From NCBI GenBank assembly GCA_006226595.1, contig SBGP01000088.1, positions 1-64,000 on the forward strand: a DNA stretch of 64,000 bases, given 5' to 3'. This DNA comes from Deltaproteobacteria bacterium (GTDB lineage: Bacteria; Myxococcota_A; UBA796; GCA-2862545). This document shows, piece by piece, positions 18,648 through 26,879 of this stretch. The notes below the pieces were generated by a model. It was not told the origin of the DNA and did not search any database. It was given only the letters and a program-made list of their open reading frames with translations. Position numbers and translations under genes: made by a program. Positions within the stretch are counted from its first letter, which is position 1, and each line of letters starts with the position of its first letter.

Positions 18648-19421
18648 CTACTGTCCGATGCCGATGGTGGCGGTCTCGAACACCATCTTGCCGGACATGA
18701 TCGAGGTCAGGCCGGTGTTCATCTCGGTGAGGTCGTCACCGACGGTGTGCACCAGGCCTGCGATGCCGATGGCGTACACGCCGTCGCCAGGGAACGCCTC
18801 GGCCGGGATCTCCACCGTGGTCACGTCGTCGCCGCCGTGGGTGAAGTCGTAGAACTCGCGAATGCCAGTGGGCTGGTTGCTGTAGGTCAGCCCGCTGGTC
18901 GCCTCCAGGACGACGACGAGGGCCGAGTTGAAGCCCTGACCGGTGAGGTCTACGGTCACTGCGGTGTTCGCCGTCAGCGTCGGCGCCGTGAACGTCGGTT
19001 CCTGGGGCAGGTGCAGGGCTGCGCGGGCCGACGTGTCCGCGACGTCGACGTCGAGGTTCCAGGTCGCGCCCTCCTCGTAGGTGAGTCCACTGCCGGCGTA
19101 GGTGTACAAGCCACCCTCGCCGCCGCTGGCTTCCTCGCCGTGGATGAACACGGTGGCGTCGGTCACCGGGGCATTCTCGATCTCGGTGACGCTCGCGGCG
19201 TCGGCGAGGAACAGGGTCAGGCTGGTGCCCTCGTCCAGGCCCGCGTCCGCGAGGCTGAAGCTCTCGCCCGCCGAGTCGCCGCTGCCCGGCGGAACCGTGG
19301 CGAGCAGCATGCCCTCGGCCACGAGCGGGTTCAGCAGGCCATTGACGATGTCGGTGCCGCTGTTGAACAGGTCGCAGCCGCCGAGCGGGAGTAGCAGCAG
19401 CAGGGGAAGGGTCCGGGTCAT
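18648..19421 (-). CDS. Predicted lipoprotein, function unknown
   Basis: A 257-residue protein with the lipoprotein signal MTRTLPLLLLLPLGGC, Cys16 being the modification site, so it is probably envelope-anchored. The mature part is Thr/Ala/Gly/Asp-rich and beta-strand-like, without a recognisable domain. The start ATG at 19421 has GGAGGAGAA immediately upstream; the frame continues open above it but the signal peptide and ribosome site decide. It ends 3 bases from sppA, convergently. Function is not inferred. Confidence 0.7.
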   Translation of the reverse strand: MTRTLPLLLLLPLGGCDLFNSGTDIVNGLLNPLVAEGMLLATVPPGSGDSAGESFSLADAGLDEGTSLTLFLADAASVTEIENAPVTDATVFIHGEEASGGEGGLYTYAGSGLTYEEGATWNLDVDVADTSARAALHLPQEPTFTAPTLTANTAVTVDLTGQGFNSALVVVLEATSGLTYSNQPTGIREFYDFTHGGDDVTTVEIPAEAFPGDGVYAIGIAGLVHTVGDDLTEMNTGLTSIMSGKMVFETATIGIGQ

Positions 19422-19569
19422 TTCTCCTCCGTCGCGGGCCTTGACGGGACCCGCGTGCCTCACTAGGTTGCCGCGGTTTCGCGGTCCACGCCACAGGCGT
19501 TCGGATCAGAACACAGATCGGCCGTACGACTCCGCATCGCGGACAGGCGGCACCCGAAGGAATAGCACC

Positions 19570-19746
19570 ATGGCTTCCAACACCAAGCAGACCAAGTTCC
19601 GCCGCAAGCTCCGCAACGCCAAGATGGGCAAGGCCCGCAAGGCTGCGCTCCGCGAGGGCACCACGCCGAGCTTCCCGGTGCACACCGCCGAGGCTCACGC
19701 CAACGCGCCGGTGGACCAGCTCCCCGCGTCCGCTCGCGGCGAGTAG
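19570..19746 (+). CDS. Small basic protein (58 aa), myxobacterial type
   Basis: A 58-residue protein. The first 30 residues are Lys/Arg-rich (about a dozen basic residues, with KFRRKLRNAKMGKARKAALR), then Thr-Thr-Pro and a neutral tail with His and Asn. The composition resembles small ribosome-associated or nucleic-acid-binding proteins, and similar short Lys/Arg-rich ORFs are, as I recall, found in Myxococcota. The start ATG has GAAGGA 9 bases upstream, and a strong UUCG hairpin follows the stop, which supports an independent transcript. Confidence 0.7.
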   Translation: MASNTKQTKFRRKLRNAKMGKARKAALREGTTPSFPVHTAEAHANAPVDQLPASARGE

Positions 19747-19779
19747 GTTTCCCCGCCGCTTCGGCCGCGCGGTTTACCG

Positions 19780-19812
19780 ACGAACGAGCCAGCCTTCGGG
19801 CTGGCTCTTCGT
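19780..19812 (+). terminator. UUCG-capped hairpin after the small basic protein
   Basis: The arms GAGCCAGCC (19786-19794) and GGCTGGCTC (19799-19807) pair perfectly around the tetraloop TTCG, and a further five pairs (ACGAA with TTCGT) form below a single bulged C at 19785. No T run follows, so it may be a terminator of the Rho-aided kind or an RNA-stabilising 3' hairpin. Confidence 0.6.
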
Positions 19813-19857
19813 GCTGGATCGGTCGGTGCGCTGAGTTCGAGCGGCTCGGATTGCGCC

Positions 19858-19885
19858 AAAAAAAAGCGCCACCCGAAGGCGGCGC
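19858..19885 (-). terminator. Rho-independent terminator of dam
   Basis: On the minus strand GCGCCGCC, loop TTCG and GGTGGCGC form an 8-bp stem (one G-U pair) followed by eight T. It lies 22 bases past the dam stop: a textbook intrinsic terminator. Confidence 0.9.
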
Positions 19886-19906
19886 GTCGGATGCGGTGGC
19901 GCGAAG

Positions 19907-20758
19907 CTAGCCGTTGACGGCGCGGGGCTCGATCTTGGCGATGACCTCGTGGACCTTGCCGCGGCTCTCCTTCTTGCGGGAGATGGCGCGGGTCACGGCC
20001 GGGCGAGCCACCACGGTGAAGCCGCTCGCCTGGGGGTAGATGCGCTCGCGAACCAGCGGGACGTCGTGGTTCGAGAGCAGGACGACGGCTCCGCGTAGGG
20101 CGGCGCCACGCGAGGAGTCGGCGAGCGCCACCTGCTCGTGGAACCCGAAGGGCTCCCGGCAGTAGGCGGTGAACGAGGCGGTGGCCGAGAGAGGGACGTA
20201 CGGCGGATCGCAGTACACCTGATCCTTGCTGCCCGCTTCGCGAATCACCTCGTCGAAGCCTGCCACTCGCAGCTCTACCCCCCTCAGGAGAGCGGCGACG
20301 TCCCGGAAGTGTGCCGGGGAAGGCAGGCTCAGCTTGGCGTATCGTCCGACGGGTACGTTGAACTCCCCCCTGCGGTTCTCGCGGTACAGACCGTTGAACC
20401 CGGCTCGGTTGAGCCAGATGAACCGAGCAGCATGCCGCGGTCCCTCCCAAGGCCCCTCGTTGAAGGCAGTGCGTACGTCGTAGTAGCGCTCCCTCCAGTC
20501 GTGCCGGGGAAGCTGCATGAGCTCGCCGAGCACGGTCTCCACGTCATCTCGGAGCGCGGTGTACAGCGCAATGAGCTTCGCGTTGACATCGGACAGGACG
20601 GCGTGGCCGATCTCGCCACGCTGTTTCCGGTGGAGGAAGACGGAGGCGCCGCCAATGAACGGCTCGTAGTAGGTGCCCTCGCAGGGCTCTCCAAAGGCGT
20701 CGCTGATCTGGCTGGCGAGTTTGTGTTTCCCGCCAGCCCACTTCAGGATGGGGCGCAC
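19907..20758 (-). CDS. dam: Dam-type DNA adenine-N6 methyltransferase, orphan
   Basis: A 283-residue class D12 (Dam/DpnM) methyltransferase. AdoMet-binding PILKWAGGKHKL (about residues 3-14) is followed by YYEPFIGGASVF and the catalytic DPPY (QVYCDPPYVPLS, about residue 185). The GATC target is inferred from family. No restriction endonuclease gene is adjacent, so it reads as an orphan regulatory or repair methylase. GTG 20758 is chosen over an ATG 45 bases upstream because GGAGGA is 5 bases before it and the family begins here. The promoter contains GATC sites. Confidence 0.9.
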   Translation of the reverse strand: MRPILKWAGGKHKLASQISDAFGEPCEGTYYEPFIGGASVFLHRKQRGEIGHAVLSDVNAKLIALYTALRDDVETVLGELMQLPRHDWRERYYDVRTAFNEGPWEGPRHAARFIWLNRAGFNGLYRENRRGEFNVPVGRYAKLSLPSPAHFRDVAALLRGVELRVAGFDEVIREAGSKDQVYCDPPYVPLSATASFTAYCREPFGFHEQVALADSSRGAALRGAVVLLSNHDVPLVRERIYPQASGFTVVARPAVTRAISRKKESRGKVHEVIAKIEPRAVNG

Positions 20759-20794
20759 TGTGTCTCCTCCCCGGGTGTCATCCCGGACGGCCGC

Positions 20795-20835
20795 AGAGTA
20801 CACAGAACGGGATCATCCGCAAAGGAACGGGATCA
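20795..20835 (-). promoter_or_regulatory. dam promoter with direct repeats and GATC sites
   Basis: On the minus strand TTGCGG (20822-20817) and TACTCT (20800-20795) are separated by 16 bases and lie 37 bases before the GTG. The plus strand has GAACGGGATCA twice, at 20805-20815 and 20825-20835 (period 20). The GATC of copy one (20811-20814) lies in the spacer between the elements, and that of copy two (20831-20834) lies just upstream of the -35 box. Confidence 0.55.
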
Positions 20836-20905
20836 ATCGGAAGCGTGTTCCCGTGTTTGCGGGTCGCGCGTTATCGGCTTTCGGATCCCCATATGGAGGA
20901 ATCGC

Positions 20906-21529
20906 ATGCAGAAGTGGTGGATCGGTGCTGTGGCCGTCGCGGCCGTCGTGCTGGCGGTGCTCCTGATCGGCAGCCCTGACACCGGGGGCGAGGTGACCGA
21001 ACGCGAGTTCAGCGTGCCCGACATCCCGGAGCCGTCCGACGACGGCACCATCATCCGGGGAGGCGGTGCGGTGACCTCGGGAGGCAGTCCCTACAAGTCG
21101 CCGGCCGCCGTGCCGCTCGACGAGAACGGCGACCCGTTGCCCCTCGACGACCTGATGGCTGCCAAGCCCGGCTCCCGCGAGATCCTGCTCCGCCGCCAGC
21201 AGCCCGAGGCCCAGTGGGCCGCGCGGACGATGGCACCGTGGACGCAGATCCGGCGCGAGATCGCGAACCAGGACAAGGAGAGCCCGCTCATCGCCGAGGT
21301 GAACGGACTGATCGGAGAGATCCGCGAGCTGCGTCGCGACCCGGCGAACCGCGACTTCGACACCATCCTCGAGCAGCAGGCGGCGATGCGGGCCAAGGTC
21401 GAGGCCAGTGGCCTGGTGAACGGCGAGATCGAGTCGATGCTCGCGCTGATCGACGAGCGCAAGGAAGCGTACGACAACGGCGACTACAGCCCCGAGATGC
21501 TCAAGGCCGCGGCCGAGGGCAAAGAGTAG
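20906..21529 (+). CDS. Membrane-anchored protein, function unknown
   Basis: A 207-residue protein with one N-terminal membrane helix (about residues 5-23) and then a soluble part: a Gly/Pro/Asp-rich linker to about 85, then a helical region (about 95-195) with coiled-coil-like Glu/Arg/Leu spacing. The start ATG has GGAGGA at 20895-20900. It is divergent from dam, and the two share about 147 bases of intergenic DNA. No family is recognised. Confidence 0.65.
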   Translation: MQKWWIGAVAVAAVVLAVLLIGSPDTGGEVTEREFSVPDIPEPSDDGTIIRGGGAVTSGGSPYKSPAAVPLDENGDPLPLDDLMAAKPGSREILLRRQQPEAQWAARTMAPWTQIRREIANQDKESPLIAEVNGLIGEIRELRRDPANRDFDTILEQQAAMRAKVEASGLVNGEIESMLALIDERKEAYDNGDYSPEMLKAAAEGKE

Positions 21530-21551
21530 GGCGCGGGCGCCGCACACACGA

Positions 21552-21582
21552 AGGCCCGGCCTCCTCGCGGAGTGCCGGGCCT
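21552..21582. terminator. Hairpin between convergent genes
   Basis: AGGCCCGGC (21552-21560) and GCCGGGCCT (21574-21582) form a perfect 9-bp stem with a 13-base loop. It lies between the membrane-anchored protein stop and the thiolase stop and could serve both strands. Only a short CT-rich stretch follows on the plus strand. Confidence 0.6.
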
Positions 21583-21623
21583 CTGTCCTTGGGGGCGTCG
21601 CTTCGGCGACGACCCCGAGCCGA

Positions 21624-22883
21624 CTAGCGGTTGGCGAAGGCCGCCGAGACCACCGTCTTGTCGTTGCCGCCCATGTTGATGGTCATGCCGACCTCGGGCT
21701 GCGTGGGCATCTGGTAGTCGCCGCACTGGCCCTTCATCTGGCGGTAGATCTCGAGGACCTGCTTCACGCCCGTCGCACCGACCGGGTGGCCGAAGCCGAC
21801 CAGACCGCCACCGGTGTTCACCGGGAGCTTGCCGTCGATGGCAGTGGTGCCGTCGAGCACGAGCTCCACGGCCTTGCCCTTGTCGGCCCAGCCGGCGGCC
21901 TCGTACATCAGCAGCTCGGTGATGGTGAAGCAGTCGTGGACCTCGGCGACGCCGATGTCGGCGGGGGAGAGGCCCGCGTTCGCGTAGACCTGGGCCACCG
22001 CGTGCTGGGTCGCGTCCATGACGAGCGGGTCGCCGTCCTCGTAGAGGTTGCCGGTGGAGTGCGCGATAGCCAGCAGCTCGATGGCGTCGGACTCGCTCTT
22101 GCCGAGCTTCTTCAGGCCCTCTTCGCTGACGAGGATCATCGCCGCGCCGCCGTCGGAGACCTGGCTACAGTCGCTGACCTTGAGCCAGGGGTTGAGGTCC
22201 TCGTTCGCGAGGAAGGCCGGGTTCTTGTCGGAGGCGTGCGCGGCGCGCTCGAGCTCCATCTTCACGGCCTGCATGTGCGCGAGCGGGTTCTTGTTGGCGT
22301 TGTTGTAGGCCTTGACGCTCACGTGGGCGAGCTCTTCCTCGGTGAGGCCGTGGGCCTGGCGGTACGCCTTGGCACGGGCGGCGAACATCGCGGGGAAGGT
22401 GAACTCGTCGATGGAGCGCTGACGCGCGTAGTGCGAGGCGCGGGCGAGGTAGTCGGCGCCGGTACGGGCGGAGGCGGTGGTCTGCACCTCGGCACCCGCG
22501 GCGAGGACGATGTCGTGGCCCGCGCGGATGGCGTCGACGGCGGAGGCAAAGGCCAGGCCGCCGGAGGCACACGCGCCTTCGACGCGCATCACGGGCTTGT
22601 AGAGCAGGTCGGGGTGGGCGCCGACGAGGGCGGCACCGAGGTGGCCCTGGTTGCTGAACAGCTCACCGACGAAGTTGCCGATCCACGCCTTCTCGATGGC
22701 GGCGGCCGGGGTGCCGGTCGCGTCGAGCGCGCCACGGACGGCGGCGGTGATGGTCTCTTCGAGCGTGGGGTTCTCACGCTTGCCGAAGTCGGGGTGACGC
22801 TTCCAGATGAAGTCGGGGTGGTTCTTGCCGATGAACGGCGTGATGTGGCCACCGAGAACGAAGATGCGACGGTTCAGAGCCAT
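21624..22883 (-). CDS. Thiolase family protein (acetyl-CoA acetyltransferase-like)
   Basis: A 419-residue thiolase. The nucleophile Cys is in RVEGACASGGLAF, the catalytic His in VGFGHPVGATG, and EVHDCFTITELL matches the SCP-x/acetyl-CoA acetyltransferase subgroup, with the second cysteine-type loop near NMGGNDKT at the end. It likely joins or cleaves acyl-CoA units in beta-oxidation or a related path. ATG 22883 has GGAG 8 bases upstream. No beta-oxidation partner is adjacent, so its pathway is not fixed. Confidence 0.87.
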   Translation of the reverse strand: MALNRRIFVLGGHITPFIGKNHPDFIWKRHPDFGKRENPTLEETITAAVRGALDATGTPAAAIEKAWIGNFVGELFSNQGHLGAALVGAHPDLLYKPVMRVEGACASGGLAFASAVDAIRAGHDIVLAAGAEVQTTASARTGADYLARASHYARQRSIDEFTFPAMFAARAKAYRQAHGLTEEELAHVSVKAYNNANKNPLAHMQAVKMELERAAHASDKNPAFLANEDLNPWLKVSDCSQVSDGGAAMILVSEEGLKKLGKSESDAIELLAIAHSTGNLYEDGDPLVMDATQHAVAQVYANAGLSPADIGVAEVHDCFTITELLMYEAAGWADKGKAVELVLDGTTAIDGKLPVNTGGGLVGFGHPVGATGVKQVLEIYRQMKGQCGDYQMPTQPEVGMTINMGGNDKTVVSAAFANR

Positions 22884-23094
22884 TGAGAAAACTCCGTGAG
22901 CGCAGATGCGCAGGGGAAAAGGCCATTGGCTTAACCACCACAGCGCCACAGTCCACCGTTTCCGGGCGACCTTCGGGGGACCACGGCGAGCGCGGCCGCG
23001 GATGCGCGAGACATGCGGGCGCGCGACCGTCGCGGTCAGGCCGTCGTTGTGTACGAGCTCGTGCGCGAACCGGGCTCACGGCCGGGCGGAAGAC

Positions 23095-24195
23095 TCAGCG
23101 CTTCGGTCCGTCACACGCGAGCTCTGGGCCCTTGCTCTTGCAGTCGTAGCGACCCTCGGCGGTGACCACGACCCAGCCGGCCATCGGCACGCCGTCGACC
23201 ACCGCATCGAGCTTGCACGCACCGGCCTGGAAGCGCCGGGCGTAGCACGAGGGCTCGCAGGACTCGGGCTGCTGACCCTCGCAGGTGATGCGCTGGCCGG
23301 AGCCCTCGCTCCAGATGAACTTCGCGCTGCGGATCTCGCGGGCGGGTCCGCTCATCTCGGGCTTGGCCGGTCCGGTGCTCGTCGCGGTGCCGACGGCGAC
23401 CGCCGGAGCCTCCGGAGGCGTGACGCCGCGGGCGACCACCATGCCGCCGGCAAAGTCGCCGGCCGCCACGGGGATCTGCCCATGGGGCGACAGCTCGGCG
23501 ACGAGGTAGGCGATGAGCTCGGAGGCGGTGACCATGGTGTCGCGGTTGGTGTCGGCCTGACCGCCCATGGCCTGCGCGAACACCTTGCCGAACGCGCCGT
23601 CCTTGCCCGGCGTGCGCGACTGGGTGGCGCTCACGACCATGGTGTTGCGCGACAGCTTCGGCCACTCGCCGGCGGCGGGACCGTAGAAGGTGAATCCTTC
23701 CATCGCCTGGGCGTGGATGGCGTCCGTGACGACGAGGGTGGTGCCCGCGGTGGTGCTCGACTTGAGCTCCCGCGCGAAGGATGCCAGCTCCAGACCGTCC
23801 TCCTGGCCGTTGGCCAGCGTCGAGTCGTGAGCGAAGAAGGTCGGCAGGCCGAGGTCGGCGCCGATGCCGTGACCCGCGAAGTACAGGACGAACACGTCCT
23901 GAGGGCCGAGCAGGGGACCCGCCTGGTCACGAAGGGCCGCGAGGATGCCGTCCTTGGTGGCTTCGCCGTCGCCGAGGAGGAACACGTGCGTGAAGTCCGC
24001 GTCCTTGCGCAGCGACTCCGCGACCTGGGCCGCGTCCGAGCGTGCGTAGTCGAGCTCGACCTCGTCGGGGAGGTTCGCGTAGCTCGAGATGCCGACCACG
24101 AGCGCCACGTAGTTGCCGGTGGGCGCGACCACGCGTTCCTGCGCGCCGGCCGTGGTGGCCAGCCCGAGTAGTGCAGCGGTGGCGAGCGCTCTCAT
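23095..24195 (-). CDS. Exported caspase-fold protein lacking the catalytic Cys
   Basis: A 366-residue protein with an N-terminal signal (MRALATAALLGLATTAGA) and a caspase/metacaspase (peptidase C14) domain. VALVVGISSYAN begins the domain, and the catalytic-type His is His109 in YFAGHG. At the place where C14 enzymes have DACH, this protein has DAIH: Asp158, Ala159, Ile160, His161. The Cys is therefore replaced by Ile and the domain is probably not a protease. The C-terminal region (about 255-366) has six Cys, suggesting disulfides outside the cytoplasm. It is divergent from a subtilase gene. GGAGGAAGG precedes the ATG. Confidence 0.82.
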   Translation of the reverse strand: MRALATAALLGLATTAGAQERVVAPTGNYVALVVGISSYANLPDEVELDYARSDAAQVAESLRKDADFTHVFLLGDGEATKDGILAALRDQAGPLLGPQDVFVLYFAGHGIGADLGLPTFFAHDSTLANGQEDGLELASFARELKSSTTAGTTLVVTDAIHAQAMEGFTFYGPAAGEWPKLSRNTMVVSATQSRTPGKDGAFGKVFAQAMGGQADTNRDTMVTASELIAYLVAELSPHGQIPVAAGDFAGGMVVARGVTPPEAPAVAVGTATSTGPAKPEMSGPAREIRSAKFIWSEGSGQRITCEGQQPESCEPSCYARRFQAGACKLDAVVDGVPMAGWVVVTAEGRYDCKSKGPELACDGPKR

Positions 24196-24321
24196 CCTTC
24201 CTCCGAGGGGGTTGTCGACTGGTTCAGGGGGAACCAGGGAAATGTTGTCCTGTCCTAGTGCGTACGCTCGGTGAGCGCTCTCTCTGACGAGAGGGTACGT
24301 CAAACCTGAGCCGGAGGTGCC

Positions 24322-26073
24322 ATGAAGCCCGCTACTCGTACCGTCGCCGTTCTCGGCCTGATCGGGGTGGCGATGTACGCGTTCCGGCCTGCGCCCGCTG
24401 TTCGCGAGCTCCCGCAGCCCGAAGCCGTCTCCGTCCCCGCGGCCCCCGGAACCCTGGTCGTCGACCTCGTGGACGGGGCTTCCGCCGCGGATCGCGACGG
24501 GGTGGCGGCGCTGCTCGGGGCCGAGCTCGACTGGGTGCACCCGCTCGCCGCCGACGAGGCGCTGGCGGTCGGGGATGTGGCCGATCTCGCCGCGGCCATC
24601 GCGATGCTCGACGGCAACCCGCTGGTCGAGGTCGCGGAGCCGGTGATGGAGATGACGCTCCCGCCGCAGCCCTCCGTCGACGAGGCCCTCGATCTCGCGC
24701 CGATGGCGGGCTTCCCGAACGACCCGCTGTACGCCAAGCAGTGGCACCTCGACGCGATGGGCGCGCCCGAAGGCTGGGCCAGGACGCCGCGTGGTCGCGG
24801 GGTGATCGTCGCCGTCGTCGACACAGGCGTGAAGGTGGTCGAGGACCTCGAAGGCACCAAGGTGCTCGAGGGCAAGAGCTTCGTGCTCGGCGAGTCGTCG
24901 CCGGTCGACGGAAACGGTCACGGCACCCACGTTGCCGGCACCATCGCCCAGACCACGAACAACGGGGTCGGCGCCGCCGGCGTGGCTCCCGAGGCCACGA
25001 TCCTGCCCGTGAAGGTGCTGTCGCGCTTCGGCAGCGGCATGAGCCCGTGGATTGCCGCGGGCATCGACTACGCCGTGGACGAAGGCGCGGACGTGATCAA
25101 CCTGTCGCTTGGCGGGTCCTACAGTCGCGTCATCCACACCGCGATCCAGAAGGCGCGCGCCAAGGGCGTCGTCGTCGTGGCCGCCGCGGGCAACACAGGT
25201 CGCCGCGGAGTGTCCTACCCGGGTGCGCTCGAGGAGAGCATCGGCGTCGGCGCCACGGGCCCGGGCGGCGCTATCGCGCCGTACAGCTCCTACGGCAAGG
25301 GCGTCGACATCTCGGCCCCGGGCGGCGACAAGCGCAAGCCGGGCGGCGGGGTGTGGCAGGACACGATCGACGGCACGGGTCACGCCTACAAGGAGTTCCA
25401 GGGCACCTCCATGGCCACGCCGCACGTAGCGGGCGCAGCGGCGGTGCTGCTGTCCACCGGTTCGTGCGACGCGGACTGCGTCGAGCGCACGCTACTCGAC
25501 ACGGCCCGCGGGCAGGGGTGGGACGAGAAGTTCGGCCACGGCCAGCTCGATCTCGGGGCGGCGCTGTCGCAGACCACCGACCGTCGAGGGGGTCTCGGCT
25601 TCCTCATCGGTGGGCTGATGGCGCTGCTCATCGGCAACCTGGCGCGCTCGTCGGCGGGCTTCACGCGCACCGCGGGAGCGGTCGGTGCTGTCGCCGCCGG
25701 TGGCTTGTTCTTCCTTCCGCGGATCGGTCTGTTCGGGCTGCTCGGCGAGCTGCTCTCCCAGCCCTTCCTCGCGTGGCCCAACGTGCTGCTCGGCCCGGGA
25801 TGGGCGAGCTTCCCGCTGTGGCTGTCGGCGGCGCTGCCCGCAGCGGTCGCGTTCGTGCTCGGCGCCAGCCGCGCCGGGCGACCCGTCGCCCTCGGCTTCT
25901 GTGCCGGTGTGGGCGCGCACCTGCTCCACGCCGCGGCCACCGGCGCCCTGTCGCCGTCGTGGATGCCCGGCTTCATGCAGGGACCGTGGCTCGCCATCCA
26001 CGGCGCGATCTGCCTGGGCCTCGCCATGGCGCTCGCCGGCGCCGAGAAGCTCGACCACAAGGAGCGTCGATGA
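24322..26073 (+). CDS. Subtilisin-family (S8) peptidase with C-terminal membrane domain
   Basis: A 583-residue serine peptidase. Residues 1-20 are a signal or anchor helix, about 45-110 look like a prodomain, and the catalytic domain follows with Asp167 (AVVDTG), His200 (NGHGTHVAGT), Asn291 (AAGNTG) and Ser363 (GTSMATPHVAG); the triad is complete. After about residue 425 there are four or five hydrophobic helices, which is unusual for a secreted subtilase and would hold the enzyme in the membrane. It is divergent from the cysteine-less caspase-fold protein and its stop overlaps the next small gene (ATGA). Confidence 0.93.
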   Translation: MKPATRTVAVLGLIGVAMYAFRPAPAVRELPQPEAVSVPAAPGTLVVDLVDGASAADRDGVAALLGAELDWVHPLAADEALAVGDVADLAAAIAMLDGNPLVEVAEPVMEMTLPPQPSVDEALDLAPMAGFPNDPLYAKQWHLDAMGAPEGWARTPRGRGVIVAVVDTGVKVVEDLEGTKVLEGKSFVLGESSPVDGNGHGTHVAGTIAQTTNNGVGAAGVAPEATILPVKVLSRFGSGMSPWIAAGIDYAVDEGADVINLSLGGSYSRVIHTAIQKARAKGVVVVAAAGNTGRRGVSYPGALEESIGVGATGPGGAIAPYSSYGKGVDISAPGGDKRKPGGGVWQDTIDGTGHAYKEFQGTSMATPHVAGAAAVLLSTGSCDADCVERTLLDTARGQGWDEKFGHGQLDLGAALSQTTDRRGGLGFLIGGLMALLIGNLARSSAGFTRTAGAVGAVAAGGLFFLPRIGLFGLLGELLSQPFLAWPNVLLGPGWASFPLWLSAALPAAVAFVLGASRAGRPVALGFCAGVGAHLLHAAATGALSPSWMPGFMQGPWLAIHGAICLGLAMALAGAEKLDHKERR

Positions 26074-26288
26074 GCCAGCACACCGGAAGACTCGAGTTTC
26101 GCGACCTCGGCGCAGGCACGTGGCTGCTCCATACGGACCACGGAGAGAAGCTACAGCTCGCCGGTTCGATCCCCGCGGAACTCGACGGAAAGCGGGTGAT
26201 CGTCACCGGCCGCCGCGCGAGCCTTCACGGCTATGGCATGGCGGGCGGCGGCGGGCTGGACGTGGAGCGCGTCGAGCCCGTGAAGTAG
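26070..26288 (+). CDS. Small OB-fold-like protein coupled to the subtilase
   Basis: A 72-residue protein, LEFRDLGAGTWLLHTDHG-type beta strands followed by the block PAELDGKRVIVTGRR and a closing strand. The pattern resembles the small DUF5818-like/OB-fold proteins with a conserved G-K-R-V-x-V-x-G turn. The start ATG overlaps the subtilase stop by four bases with GGAG 5 bases upstream, so the two are translated together. It could bind or regulate the peptidase, but this is inference only. It lacks a signal peptide. Confidence 0.6.
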   Translation: MSQHTGRLEFRDLGAGTWLLHTDHGEKLQLAGSIPAELDGKRVIVTGRRASLHGYGMAGGGGLDVERVEPVK

Positions 26289-26304
26289 GGCGCGACCTCG
26301 CGAA

Positions 26305-26775
26305 CTACCAGGAGAACGAGCGGATCTTCCAGTCGTCGCCGACCTTCTCCCAGGTCACGGGCGCGGGCATCCGACCGTCACCGCACCACGTGTACAGCGT
26401 GACCTGGTCGTCGACGTTCCGGTCGCCCTTCTCACGGGTGACGACGATGGTGTCGCCCTCGTGGCACGCGCTGACCGTGCGCTGGGCGCTCGCGAGGTTC
26501 AGGCGCTTCACGCTCTCGACAGCCGTGGGGCCCTCGCACAGCGTGGGGCCGCAGAACTGACGAATCCACTTGTCGTGGTCCCCGGCCTCGGCGAGCTTCA
26601 TCGCCTCGACGGTCCACGCCTCGAGCGTGTCCGCGGCGGGGGTGACGACCTTGGCGTCGATGGTCTTGCCGGTGGGCAGGGTGACGCTCTTGGTCGCGGC
26701 GGGGGCGGGCGCAGGAGCGGCCGCGGGCTCTTCGGCGAAGGCAGCGGTCAAGAGAACGAGGGAGAGCAGGGTCAC
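26305..26775 (-). CDS. Small secreted protein, function unknown
   Basis: A 156-residue protein with signal peptide (LLSLVLLTAAFA, cleavage expected before EEPAAAP), an Ala/Pro linker and a C-terminal domain of about 110 residues with four Cys (FCGPTLCEG; SACHEGD; YTWCGDG). The last segment WEKVGDDWKIRSFSW resembles small NTF2-like or SnoaL-like domains. The start is GTG at 26775 with GGAGG 5 bases upstream; the frame is open farther, but signal peptide and ribosome site decide. Confidence 0.65.
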   Translation of the reverse strand: MTLLSLVLLTAAFAEEPAAAPAPAPAATKSVTLPTGKTIDAKVVTPAADTLEAWTVEAMKLAEAGDHDKWIRQFCGPTLCEGPTAVESVKRLNLASAQRTVSACHEGDTIVVTREKGDRNVDDQVTLYTWCGDGRMPAPVTWEKVGDDWKIRSFSW

Positions 26776-26879
26776 GAGAACCTCCAGAGCAGGGATCGTC
26801 GGCGGCATCCGACCGTGCGTCAAGTGACGCTGCGGGGAAGCTAAAACCCCCGAGGTGGCGATGTGCTTCCCAGCCTGCC

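Noticed and set aside
19907-20758. Restriction-modification system
   Set aside because: Only a methyltransferase is present; neither neighbour resembles an endonuclease.
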